NCBI GenBank assembly: GCA_036785325.1
Contig: JAXIVH010000002.1
Span: 4,146,629-4,210,628, forward strand
From: Urophycis tenuis
Taxonomy: Eukaryota; Chordata; Actinopteri; Gadiformes; Phycidae
DNA: 64,000 nt
Direction: 5' to 3'
The position numbers and the translations under genes are program-made. Below are positions 39,431 to 51,455 of this stretch, one piece after another. Under the pieces are notes generated by a model, which saw only the letters and a list, made by a program, of their open reading frames with translations, had not been told where the DNA came from and ran no database searches. Every line of letters starts with the position of its first letter. The stretch's first letter is position 1.

Positions 39431-41400
39431 AAAACACAACTACATGACATCCAAACTTTTTAACCCTCCTGCTTCAGAGAAAAGGGATAAAGAACGAACC
39501 ACTGCATCTCAATGTATTTATTACTATTTAACAAAAAAGAAAAAATAAGCCCTTTTTTCTGCTCTTCTTTGTTTGGTTGCCTTCTTTAATGCAGGTGAGC
39601 TCTGATTGGCTATTGTAATAGTGACAGTAAACTGGTGGCAGTCAGCATTGTCCTGTTCTGTTGGTCTGCCACCGGTCGGGGTGCTGGCTCAGCCCCCTGT
39701 GGGGAGGGGAGAGGGACGGGGCAGAATAAAGTTGGATATATAATAAGAATAAAGAGTATACTTTTGCACACCAAGGTCAAAGAACCCGCAAATGTGCGCC
39801 TTTTTTGCTGTTGATCCGCCCTGGACCCGCCACCGATGATTGGTTTCACCTGAGTCCTTTTTTTTTTGTTTGTTTTTTACGTCTTGTCTTTTCCAAATGC
39901 ATGTCGCCCCAGGGTTTTTACACAGCGCTCAGATGTCATGTCCAGATCTTACAGGATGGAGAAATCCAATTAATTCTTTTTCTTTCTTTCTTTCTTTCTT
40001 TCTTTCTTTTTTTTATCAACCTTCTGACCCATCTTTTTCGTCCTTAACTTTTTTTGTGCACACACACGATCAGCCGTCTGAAAAACACACTGTAGTATGA
40101 GGTAATTCAACACACCGCCACACAATTGACACTAGAGCACCAAGAACCATAACAGAGTATTGGTCGATATTAATCTTATTTTCCACATCTACGTGGAAAA
40201 GGTCTAAAGATACAATTAATGCTGTAGCTACAAAACCACAGAAGAAGAAATGCCCCCAATCTGAGGGACTCGACATACTTGTTTAACTGTGCCGAGTGTC
40301 CGTAAACCGCCCAGGTCATTACCATGAACCTAACCTTGACCACTAATATGTCATACCTAAGTATCTTTAGTGTTTTTATCACTAACAAACTTGTGTATAG
40401 AACAGGGAGCGGTTCATTCTTTCAAGAAGTCCTTTGGTACAGTGAATCATGTGAGTCACAATGCACAGGTCTGAGGTAAGTATGACTTAATGGATCGCAC
40501 ATGAGCTGTGGGCTTAAACCTGCACTTTAACTTTAAGACTGCAGCTATTTACTCCATTAAAAAAAATACCTCAACTAGGAAGTTTCTGAAGTATGAACAT
40601 GCACATCCACAAGTCAATCCATCCATTGAATATTTCTCCACAAATCACTTAATAGATCAAATGTTAAATTCTATGGGAAAATCACAAAAGCTGAAGCCAC
40701 AGGTGCAGCTACAGTTCAAGCCACGAGAGGCTGCTGATGGGAAACTTACATAGTGCAGGTTTAAATACCTACTCGATAAGGGGCCCCCTGGTGGAATCAT
40801 GGAGCTTTAAGCCAATGTGAACCTAAATTGTCCAATGTGATTTCTAGTAAGCCGTTGCGTATGTACCACGTCTAAAGCAGTGGTTCTTAACTGCTGTAGA
40901 CACTCATTCTTGTTCTTGGTCATCAAGTGAAGAGGTTCAATTTATTTTTCAGATTTGTCCCTTTTTTTTTTTTTTTTTTTTAGAAAAAACAATATACGTT
41001 TGATAATCTATGTTCAGATCTCTTTAATCAACAGTGTATCAAGTACACTCTGCTCATCTCTTGAACTGGGTTGCAGAGTGCAATGGGAGTAGGCTACTTC
41101 CTGTAGAATTAGTCAACATAAAGTCGCATGCTAAAGTCTTAAAAGCTTTCAGATGTTCCCGACTGCACCTTAAGGTGTCTTTGCTGAGAGATGGCTGTTG
41201 TTGGATGAAGGAGCCTGCTATTCTCATGCTGAAGACCGGAGCAACAAGTCTCCATTAGGGGTGATGAGCATTCTATAGACTATAGCGACAATCAAAATGT
41301 ACTTTCAGATGCACACACACATTTTCATTTCGAAAAAAATGCAAAACAAAATCGACATATATATTTAATATTCTAATTGCAAGCAACATTTGTGGTTGTT
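39431..41400. other. Intergenic, no gene recognised
   Basis: AT-rich spacer with a (CTTT)n repeat at 39,976-40,014 and a T-run at 40,963-40,981. No coding signal seen. Confidence 0.5.
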
Positions 41401-41411
41401 GGTATATCCTA

Positions 41412-41900
41412 ATGGATATATCACAGTACACAGCATTTGATTTCAAGCCATGTCTCACCATATGTTTGGTTGAGGTTGGATTCAAACCGGAGACCTCTTG
41501 CGCAGCATTGCCACCACACACTCCACCGCTGAGGCACATGTGGGTATCACCCAGCCGGGGTAGACCAGACTATCTTGACAACTATGAATCTTCCATACTT
41601 TGCACAGATGGTGAGCTTGGTAAGTATGGTTAAATAGCATTGGTATGTCAAAAGGGCAGATTTACCCGAAGCAACCTGTGCAGTGTGGTTGATGGCTGGT
41701 TTAAGCAGCCTCACCTGGCCTGAGCAAGACTGAGTAGTCTCTGGGGCTGGGTGAGGCTGCACACCTATTGTGAATAGAACAATCAATGTGCACAGGTTGA
41801 AGTAACCATCGCAACACACACTGGAGAAATATCCTACATGGCAGCATGTAACACCTGTTCTGTGAATCATTCATCCTTAAAGCTCTGCAGTAAACCAGAT

Positions 41901-41933
<33 letters not shown>

Positions 41934-43480
41934 ACAACTGGTGTTCTGCACATAATGACATTTCTGACCAAATGTTTGGTTGCAGTTAGAATTGATCGTC
42001 CACATCAGCATTGTGCTCTACCACTGGTCCACGGGTGCTTAGGAGCAGATGAGCAAAGGTCAGGAATCTTTCATACTTGGAGGAGGTAGTGATCTTGGTA
42101 AATACTGTAAAATTACATTAGTGTGCCGTAACAGCAGGTTTGCTGGAAGGTGAAAAATCATCAAACAGATGAGACTATATTTTGAAAAGGAGCAGTCTTC
42201 CCTACGTGGAGGAAATAGTGAACTTGATAGGTATGTTAAAAGGAGGTATGCCATAAACATTGGTCTTCCAGAAGTAAATGTATTAAAATTAACAACCATG
42301 TTTCTAAAGTGAACTCAGCCATGCCAGCTATCATTGGAGAGAGGTTTAAAATAAGAGGTAACGAAAAATTATGGGGAGAATAAAAATAAAGAAGAGAAAC
42401 AACAATAGAACAATTGTTGATTGTTGTAAGATTTGAACCAGCAACTCAATGAACATCAGTCGAATAAACTACCTCTAAAGTGCAGGTACTAGTACTTCAC
42501 CAGAAAAGAGGTGATTAAAAAATCGAGAGAATACAGAATACAAAAGAAAGAAAATGAATAGAATTAAAAATCCCCTAAAAAAGAGTAAGAAAAATGGAGA
42601 GAATACAAAATAAAAAAGAAGAAAATAAAAAGAATTAAAAAGCACCCCAAAAAAGAAAGGAAGAAAAATGGAAAGAATCAAAATTCCAAAAAGAGTAAGA
42701 ACAATTATGGAGAGAATCATCATCAACCATGTCTCTAAGACAAAGCGTGTTTTTCATTACACTTCGGAGAGAAGATTTGTTTTGTGTGGTGAGACTTGAA
42801 CCAGGTCCTCCCATACTTCCGCTCTGCGCTCCACCACTGGGCTGCAAGGACTTGGGTGGAACAGTAGGCCTACATACTCTTGAGAAAGAGCAGTCTGCCA
42901 TACGTGGAGGAAGGGGTGAGCTTGGTAGGTATGATGTTGGGGTATGCCACAAAGACAGGTGTGCCGGAAGCTAACGACTGTGGCAAAAATAAAAATAAAC
43001 GTTTCCTGCAATTCCTAACACTGTTGGTTTCGGCTTCGACTTGACTGTGCTGCTCTACCACTGTGCCTGCCACGGTCTGCCTTCTCCACGCCGTCTGCCA
43101 GTCACTCCCCTGCTCACCAAGCCAACTCTGTTCACCTGTTCACGCTGCCTCGGATCGTGATTGTTCTGAGCTTTTCATGCAAGTCTCTCCAGCGTTATTG
43201 GGATTGCGCTCCCGGTTTCGACCCCGCCTGTCCCCGACCACGAACATCCAGTCTCTCCGTTGCTGGTTTCTGCTGGCCCCTCCCCTGTCACTTGCCTGCC
43301 ATGATCATTGTGTGACAATAAGTAATTGCCAATAATGCCTGCCTTTTTCGTGTGCTGCAATTGGGTCCAACCTCTGCCCGTTGCAGTGCCACATGTGCAT
43401 ACAGTAGCACAAGGGCAGATGAGAGATGGAGAAGGAGCCGCGTCTTCCTTATGTGGAGGAAATACTGAGTTTGGCAAGTA
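41412..43480 (-). repeat. Tandem series of diverged tRNA-SINE-like units
   Basis: Read on the minus strand, the region repeats two modules. One is a head with tRNA A-box-like (CCAGTGGTAGAGCAC) and B-box-like (GGTTCAAGTC) motifs, at about 41,460-41,530, 41,965-42,040, 42,425-42,480 and 42,785-42,850, with a further degenerate head near 43,030-43,080. The other is a body recognised on the plus strand as GTGAGCTTGGTAAGTATG and variants at 41,610, 42,089, 42,218, 42,915 and 43,466. The units are diverged and unevenly spaced. This is consistent with an old tRNA-derived SINE amplified in tandem. Confidence 0.6.
41902..41932. repeat. Poly-C tract (31)
   Basis: Thirty-one C residues, the longest homopolymer in the window. 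Confidence 0.95.
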
Positions 43481-44098
43481 GGGGAGACCGGAAATGGTTG
43501 TAACACTTTTAGCTTCAGCACCTGTAACTCATTGAATTTTTGAGCTAACGCTCTCAAACTTTAATACAAAGTACCCACATTTGTTTACTACAAATGGCAC
43601 CAATTCAAACCTCTGCAAGAATATCACAGACCTCATGAGGTAATGTCAAATACATGTTGTTCCTTTGTTACAACCTACCCCACTACCGGGGTGGGTTGTA
43701 ACAAAGGAACAACACATGCTGGGGTAGGTTGTAACAATTAGACAAAATAAGCAAAAACGGAGGCCACACCATGTGATGTGCTTTATTGAAATAAAAGAAC
43801 AATGTCATGTATATGTATATATGTGTCATGTATAATTTCATCTAATATAAGTTACATGGTTGTATCTGCATTAGTACTAGACAAAATATAGTCTTGGTCC
43901 AAAAAATTACTTTCTTACATTAAAATATATTTTTTTCTCGATAAAATCTGCATCGGTTTCTAGCCTAGATAATTACCATCGATGATCGGGGGGAAAGTGG
44001 GTAAATACCGAAATGGTCATGTGACTCCTATCTTATCCCTGATCGGTGGAATTGGTGGGGTTACAACTCTCCCCGTGTTACAACCACCCGGTCTCCCC
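43481..44098. mobile_element. 618-bp MITE-like element with TIRs and TA target sites
   Basis: It begins GGGGAGACCGG and ends with the reverse complement, CCGGTCTCCCC. The inverted similarity continues inward (TGGTTGTAACAC on one side, GTGTTACAACCA on the other). TA lies immediately outside both ends (43,479-43,480 and 44,099-44,100), as for Tc1/mariner-type target duplication. No transposase frame, so non-autonomous. It sits in the last unit of the SINE-like series. Confidence 0.75.
43655..43714. repeat. 27-bp hairpin inside the MITE-like element
   Basis: The arms 43,655-43,681 and 43,688-43,714 are reverse complements with one mismatch around a 6-base loop. The core of the right arm is GTTGTAACAAAGG, and the GTTGTAACA motif is also part of the element's terminal repeats. 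Confidence 0.85.
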
Positions 44099-44100
44099 TA

Positions 44101-45000
44101 TGTTAAAATGGTAATGGTATTCCATTTAATAACTGGTTTACCGGAACTAAACATGGCTATATATGCTTATGGTTGATTGCAATGGTTTGTCATACTATTT
44201 TTCTTTTTTGGTATTGCATTGCAGTAGACCCGTTGGCCACCGGTCAACTTTTGCCGCAAATAAGTGTCGCCACAAAATCGGATCCCATCTCATTCGGTAG
44301 CAGTACTGCGCATGTGCAATGGGCGGACGTCTTTTATTCTTGAGGTAGCCTGCTTTGTAGTTCAGTTAGAGTAGATAGCTGCAGTACAAAAGTTTAAAGC
44401 ACGTGTGATTTTTTTTACATTAAATTATTTAGCTGTAAAAAATAACCTATAAACTGTACTACGGCTAAACTCTGTAGTCTTCATCTATGCTTCCAACAAA
44501 CGCCAAACCACGCATATTAACGTCGCCAGCCAAAATGTGCTTGAATTGTGAGCAACGGCTGTATGAGCGATTTACGATTTTTTTTTTGGACTAAATGTTC
44601 ATCACAGATCATTTTCACTGTTTCATTTGATAAATTTCAAAAATGGACATACGAATTAAATCATTTAAAGTGTAGCCCCTCTCCCACTCAGGGGTCCCTG
44701 TTTGAACTGTCACAATTTACCACATTTCACCCGTGACCTCTTTACCACTTGGAGCTCAGCCAAAGCAAAAATAACAAAACAAAACAAAATCCAGCACAAC
44801 AGGTTTTCTCAATCCTTTTTTATACCTCCTTTCTGAGAACAAAAATGTTTTGACCAATAAGTAGACAAAAGCAACATCATACACACTCAGCATGTAACTG
44901 AGCATGCTTATCCATTTCAGGCGTGTCAAGTCCCGACCTCTCACCAAAAAACGCACATTTCCAGCCAGATGTTTCCAGCACCCCCGGCGGCGTTCTTGTC
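44101..45000. other. Spacer upstream of aldh2, no gene recognised
   Basis: AT-rich sequence with no recognisable coding exon or repeat family. Confidence 0.45.
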
Positions 45001-45295
45001 AGGCTCTCCGTCGAGGGAGAGGGCTCTCCGTACCCTACGTACGGCACTTTACGCAGAAGTATAAACTAGGCTTCGACGGATCGCCTGCGAACGAGTTGCT
45101 AGTCAACTCCCCGTATCTCATAAATCACGTGGCCGATCCACATCCGCCCCTTTAAGAGAGTGCCCGTGACGGTGCTCTGTCCCCGAATCAGGTTCGCAGA
45201 TGCCCTGAGAAGTCCACAAGTCCGCTCGGAAGTTGTTTTTTTCAGACAGTGGTGAGCTGTTGCAGGGTTCTTTTGTGTTGCACCCGTTGGTCAAG
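45001..45295 (+). promoter_or_regulatory. Candidate aldh2 promoter and 5'UTR
   Basis: This stretch is more CpG-rich than its surroundings and leads directly to the aldh2 ATG. It includes the E-box/USF-like ATCACGTGGCC at 45,124 and CCGCCCCTTT at 45,145, and has no TATA box. Position and composition are the only evidence. Confidence 0.35.
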
Positions 45296-45412
45296 ATGCA
45301 TCGTGCCTTGTTTTTGCGCACCATTACTCCGGTTTACCGAGTGGCCAAATGTCCATTTTCGGCTGCCAGCATTCCTAAGCCGAACCCCGAGCCCGTGGTT
45401 CATTTTAATAAG
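45296..45412 (+). CDS. aldh2: aldh2 exon 1 (1-39)
   Basis: Start MHRALFLRTITPVYRVAK with mitochondrial-targeting character. An in-frame ATG 63 bases upstream would extend it but would place acidic residues before the transit peptide, so this ATG is preferred. Confidence 0.9.
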
Positions 45413-48400
45413 GTAATGTGCAACGGCGTTGGTGTTTAACTACATGCGTGTCTTCGAACGGTTGGTCAAATGCACATAGTGTAGATATTGATTCAAGTAC
45501 GTGGGAGAAGTAAACCGAAGTAGACTTGTGGCTACGCTACGTAGCTTTATGTGCGAGTTGATACTGCGTTGCAGGCTGTCAGTGAGTGACAGACTGACCC
45601 AAGTCATGCGTGTGTGCCATTACCCTCGCTTGAATTTGACAGCATGGTTGATTTTCCCGAAAACTCTTCTATCCTACCAATGTATACAAGTACAATCTCA
45701 TTTCTGTTTGACATGTTTATTTTTAGTATTTCACCACATTAAGCTGCTTCGGATTGCCTCGCCACCAACGTTGTTGCAAAATAAGTAAACATTGTTCGCG
45801 GACTTAACCAAACGCACTTTGCTTGTTTGCTTTTATCCCCCCCCCCCCCCCCCCCCTTTTTTTTTTTAACTGACTACCCTACAAGGCTTTCTAAGGTTGG
45901 AAGCAAGCAGCATATTTAGGTTATCTTGTTCCCAGATCTCCTTGCAGAGCCGCGGGAGCTCCACAACGCAGTGGATTGCTTCAGATTGCCCTCTGCGTTC
46001 CCATTCTAGCCACGTGATTTAGCAGTTTACTGGGTCACGTTGCGGGTTACAGTGCAAGTACAACTCTGTGTTGAGTACGAGGAGAGCAGAGTAACCAAAC
46101 ATGTTCTATTAAGGTGGATAGGATCAGAACATGTATCAAGCGAAAGTTGCAATTACGCTGGTGGTGGTGATCTTGGTCTGTAGTTCTGTGGTTTTAGTTA
46201 TTTACTTTTGGATAATGTAATCCTAATCCCCTGACAATATTGACAGAGTCGTGTTTGGATTCAACGTGGTCTGTGTGTAGAGGAAGGACGGCCAGTAGGA
46301 GCGCACACAGCCGTGGGGTGCAGAGGATCAGAAAGGGTGCTTTATTCACGCGTTTGACCGGGTCTATGGTGTCGAAGGCTGAGGTCCATGAACAGGGTAC
46401 TCCAGGTGTAGTGGTGGGCCAGGTTGGCAGCATCCTCAACAGACCTGTTGGCTCGATAGGAGAACTGGTGTGGATCCATCAGGGGGAAGGTGTGCTCAAA
46501 TGACTTATGGCTACAGATGTCATATATATGATAGCCTACAGGTGATTTAGCGACATCATCAAGGACGTAATCATGGAACATGTTCAGCTTGAATTTAGCC
46601 TCAAGCCTCTTGTCCCATTGCTTGTAATACATCTGTGTGTTGTGTTCACAGCATTAATCAGGGTCCAAAGTGTACTGGAATTTTGTCTGTTTAACTGCCA
46701 GCGAGATATATCTACTGGCTTAGTAATTGTTTAGATAAGTAATCTTGTATTTTTGTCTTGTATCTGCCATATGTTCAAATCCATACAGTCATTGGCTGGT
46801 GGCAGATGTTCATTGTTACTCAGTGTATAGCAGTGCTGGGTGGAGTACTTGGCTCGAGATTACAATCCTATACCTTTGCAGAGAAATGTCACAAAGTGTA
46901 CTTCATGTAGCATCCTGTAATCTCCATCGTATCTTTCTTTTTTCCAGCTGTTCATCAACAATCAATGGCAGGATGCTCAAAGTGGGAAAACCTTCCCCAC
47001 AATCAATCCGGCCACAGGGGAAATAATTTGCCATGTTGCAGAAGCTGACAAGGTATGCAGAAGCTTAATAAGGACGGTCCTATAGAGTCTACACCCTAAT
47101 GCCACCAATCACACTGTGTCGTTGGACTAGTTTGGGGGTTGGTGGCCACATTCCAATACTCCCAAATTCGTCCATCCTCTGAAGGGCCAACCTGCCCCTA
47201 CTGGCAAGTACTGCAGCAGAGTCCCTGGAAGAGCCACCAAGGGAAGAGTCAGGTGTTGAGTGATTGTAGGGGCCTGGCAAAGACCAAAATACAGCAACAA
47301 GACATAGTACAAACCTTGTTGCTGTGAACTTGTTTTGTATGCACAAACAGACATCTCTAAATCAACGCAACCCAAGTTAAGCTCTTTGAGCGCCTGTCAC
47401 TTCTTCAGCTGACCCCAGCTCTGCTGAACGCACGACCACGTTTTGTCTAGAGGCACACGTTGTGCTGGGTATTTAAGTACTGTGCTCAGAAACTTGACAG
47501 TGATCAGTTTGTTCTGTCGTACCTCAAACGAGCTGTGCCTTGTTGTGGCAACTGATGAGAGAGATTGCAGTGATGCTGAATAAAATCTTCCCAGGGATGT
47601 GTTACTTGGAACTAAAATAACTTATTTTGGTTGTTGCACAGTTCAGTGTGACACGGAGTCCCAGAGAAGGGCGCTTCACTTTACAGGCATGAAAAAAACA
47701 TAAAACACAGGTCAGCAGGAGCCAGACAGAGTAAATCACATGCCAGTTATCTCTGGTAACAATGTTGATCGGTTGAGGACATCAACCAGGCCAGTTATCT
47801 CTTGTATGCAAAATTTACCCTCCTAAAGATTCAGGCAGTACGTTCTTGATAGTGCCCTCATGGGCACACAATAACCAATGCATAGAAAAACTACAGATTT
47901 TTATTTTATTTATTTAAGAAAGGGACAATGTACATTAATTGACATGGACTTAAAGACATGTAAATGCATCAGATTTAGTCACAGACTAATTTTCATCTGC
48001 AGTCCCTGGCAGGTTTGATGTTTAGAAGAGGAGACAGATGAAAAAAAAGACATAAAATAGGCATGCAAACATACAATTACAAGTAATACATACTGACATG
48101 GACAAAGAGACAGACAAGGATGACAGATGTAGCAACATACCAGCATAAAAGAGTAAAAAAGGAAAAATAAAAGACAAAAAACAAAGAACAAATAAAACAC
48201 AGCGCTTACACAACAGTTAGACAGCTCACAATCACAGACAAAAAGATAGTGAAACCATATTACTTATGGGTGCATATTTGTTTGTCCAGTAGCCATTGTT
48301 TTATAGATTTAGTGAATTGGTTTATGGTTGTATAGCTCCTAAACTGTATTGGTATGGTATTCCAAATGTGTGCAGCTCGGTAAGAGAAGGCTGACTGGGC

Positions 48401-51400
48401 AAAAGTTGTTTTTCTGTATGGTATTTTGCAGTCCCCTCTAGAAGAAGATCTTGTGCTTGATTTTGCTTGATGAACTCATTAAGTGGAGGTGGGGCTAAGC
48501 CATGAAAGATCTTAAAGACTAGTACTATGTCAGCAAACTGGAGAGAGGGAAGTTGTTATTTTCCATTACAGCATGTAAACATACTGAATGTTATTTTCAT
48601 TCATGTTTTTGACCACCTAGTCTCTCCCAATAAAGTTTCAAACAAGTTTTTATTTTATTTTTAACAATCTTCCCACAAAGTCACGTGTGTTGTTTCCAGG
48701 TGGACGTGGACCGTGCGGTGAAGGCGGCCCGCGATGCCTTCCGGTTTGGTTCTCCCTGGCGACGGATGGATGCTTCTGACCGCGGCCTGCTCCTCAGCCG
48801 TTTGGCCGACGCTATTGAAAGGGATTCTGGTTACCTCGCGGTGAGCCACGCTCACTCAAGTCTCAGCTTTGGTGTCCACATACTAGATAACAACGTACTT
48901 CATCATTACCAGCAGTGAAATTGTTGTTCTCCGGGTCAACTTTACATAATAAAAAATTAAATGAGTAAAAAGGTAATGCAATAGTAAATGAGTGAATAAT
49001 GGATAAGTTGGTGGACCACCCGCTCTATCCACTGAGCTTACTGCTGCCCCATGTAATTAATTGTAATAGTTATTACAGACGGCCCACTCCCCGCTATTGT
49101 ACAGTACAGTATAGGGCTGAACAGGTTGAAAACAGCAAGGCCTGGATGCTCATGCACTTGTTTCCTGGTGTGGTTCTCCACAGGAGCTGGAGACCCTTGA
49201 TAACGGAAAGCCGTACGCCATTTCCTACATGGTGGATCTTCCAAACGTGGTCAAGTGTCTCAGGTAAAATGGACCTCAGAGCCCCACTGTGGCTTGTCGT
49301 CATTGTCACAAAAGTTATTTCAATTATTTTCATCTGTTGGGTCCAGCCCCAAGCGTTTTTTTCAACTGTACATCTGAGCATACCCCGTGACTTATGGTCA
49401 AGGATGAGGAAGTGAGACAGAAGTATTTCTGTGCACAGATACTACGCCGGCTGGGCTGACAAGTGGGAGGGCAAGACCATCCCTATTGACGGAGATTACT
49501 TCTGCTACACCAAACACGAGCCCATTGGTGTCTGTGGACAAATCATACCAGTAGGAAAAGTGTTACATTTATATATATGGACATTGACTAAAAGCAACAA
49601 CAAAAAAAAATTATTCTCAAAACGGACGGCCATCTCTTCTTGTCCTCGTAGTGGAATTTCCCTCTGTTGATGCAAGCCTGGAAGCTGGGACCCGCCCTAG
49701 CAACGGGCAACACCGTGGTGATGAAGGTTGCCGAGCAGACGCCGCTGACGGCCCTCTACGTGGCCAACCTCATCAAAGAGGTACCACCGCGCCTGCAGGA
49801 TCGGTTCCATCGGAAATGGAACCTGCAGTACAATTCAATGGCATTCAAGATGTTTGTTTGATGTTGTTCCTACCAACCACATTAACATGATTTTGAAATG
49901 GATGTAGTGGGTGAGAGGTTGAAGGAGGGGGGGGGGGGTTCAATATGTATACCATGTAGAACACTGATTAGTTGTACCATTGCTTCATTGCTGATAAGGA
50001 TTTGATATATTGTAGTAATGAGCATATGCACGATAACGATGGCTGTCTCTGCGCCTGTGACAGGTTGGTTTTCCAGAAGGTGTCGTTAACATTCTGGCCG
50101 GTATGGGGCCTTCAGCTGGTGCTGCCATAGCTGCACACATGGATGTCGACAAGTTGGCTTTCACCGGGTCCACAGAGGTACAAACCAGGAAATGCTAAAT
50201 GTGCTACTAGCAAATGACTGACTGAGCACCAATGTACGGCCACAAAGCGCTTGCATTGATTACTGATTGTGCTCCATCGCTCCCCCTACCTGTTTGGTGA
50301 CTGACAGGTGGGCCATCTGATTCAGCAAGCCTCAGGCAACAGCAACCTGAAGAAAGTCACTTTAGAGCTGGGAGGGAAAAGTCCCAACATCATCATGTCT
50401 GATGCAAACAGTGAGTACTCTCTCAGTATGTGTGCACAGGATAACGGGTACAGCCAAGGAATCAGTATCACATGTTATCATTTTGGCAACGTCTGAGGCC
50501 ACGTTACCAAATCACGGTTTTGTTCTTTGTGAGGAATAACGGCCAATCATAAACTCCATTTACAATACAGTGTCCTTTGTTGCAAGACAAAAGGGGAGCT
50601 GGAGCGCTACGGGTATCCCTTGTATCCTCCGGTGCTCTTTGAAGGGTTAAAAGTTTATAAAACAGTTTGGAAAAAGATTCCAGGTCCAGGCACTCAGTAG
50701 GATGCAAAAAAATGATAAACAACACCAACGCGTGTGGGCTCACCAGCCTTCATCAGGGCCCTGATGAAGGCTGGTGAGCCCACACGCGTTGGTGTTGTTT
50801 AATGGTTTAGTCCCTAATAATAAATGATAATTTTTTGCATCCTACTGAGTGCCTGGACCTGGAATCTTTTTCCAAACTGTTTTACGTCCTTTGTTGCACT
50901 TGAAATAATCCCGCTGTCTCTGCACGACGAAGCAAGACATTCATTGCTGATAAGGATTTGATTTATTGTTGTAATGAGCATAAAAAACGGAAACATATCT
51001 GAAACTCTAATATGATGCATGGACTGATGGTTGTGTTTGTCCTCCTCCCCCACTAGTGGAGGATGCCGTGGAGCAGTCCCACTTCGCTCTGTTCTTCAAC
51101 CAAGGCCAGTGTTGCTGCGCCGGGTCTCGAACCTACGTCCAGGCTGACATTTACGATGAGTTTGTGGAGCGCAGCGTGGTGCGAACCAATAACCGCGTGG
51201 TGGGGAACCCCTTTAACCTGAAGACAGAACACGGCCCCCAGGTGACGCAGAACACACAGACACACGCCCGCCCCAGTGCTTCAGTGATGTGATTTTAATT
51301 ACCTTGTTCAGCGCTTGTCCCGTTCAGACAAGCACATTATTTGTATTTTTTGCTATGGACAATGTCATAAGGACTGTGAAAATGAACACTGAATGCGCAG

Positions 51401-51406
51401 TTGTGT

Positions 51407-51455
<49 letters not shown>

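Noticed and set aside
42475..42726. Phe/Leu-rich minus-strand frame resembling a membrane protein
   Set aside because: It is the translation of an A/G-rich, T/C-rich low-complexity stretch within the SINE-like series.
41412..43480. CRISPR-like array
   Set aside because: Repeats are long, diverged and unevenly spaced, the sequence is eukaryotic, and tRNA-like boxes explain the conserved parts.
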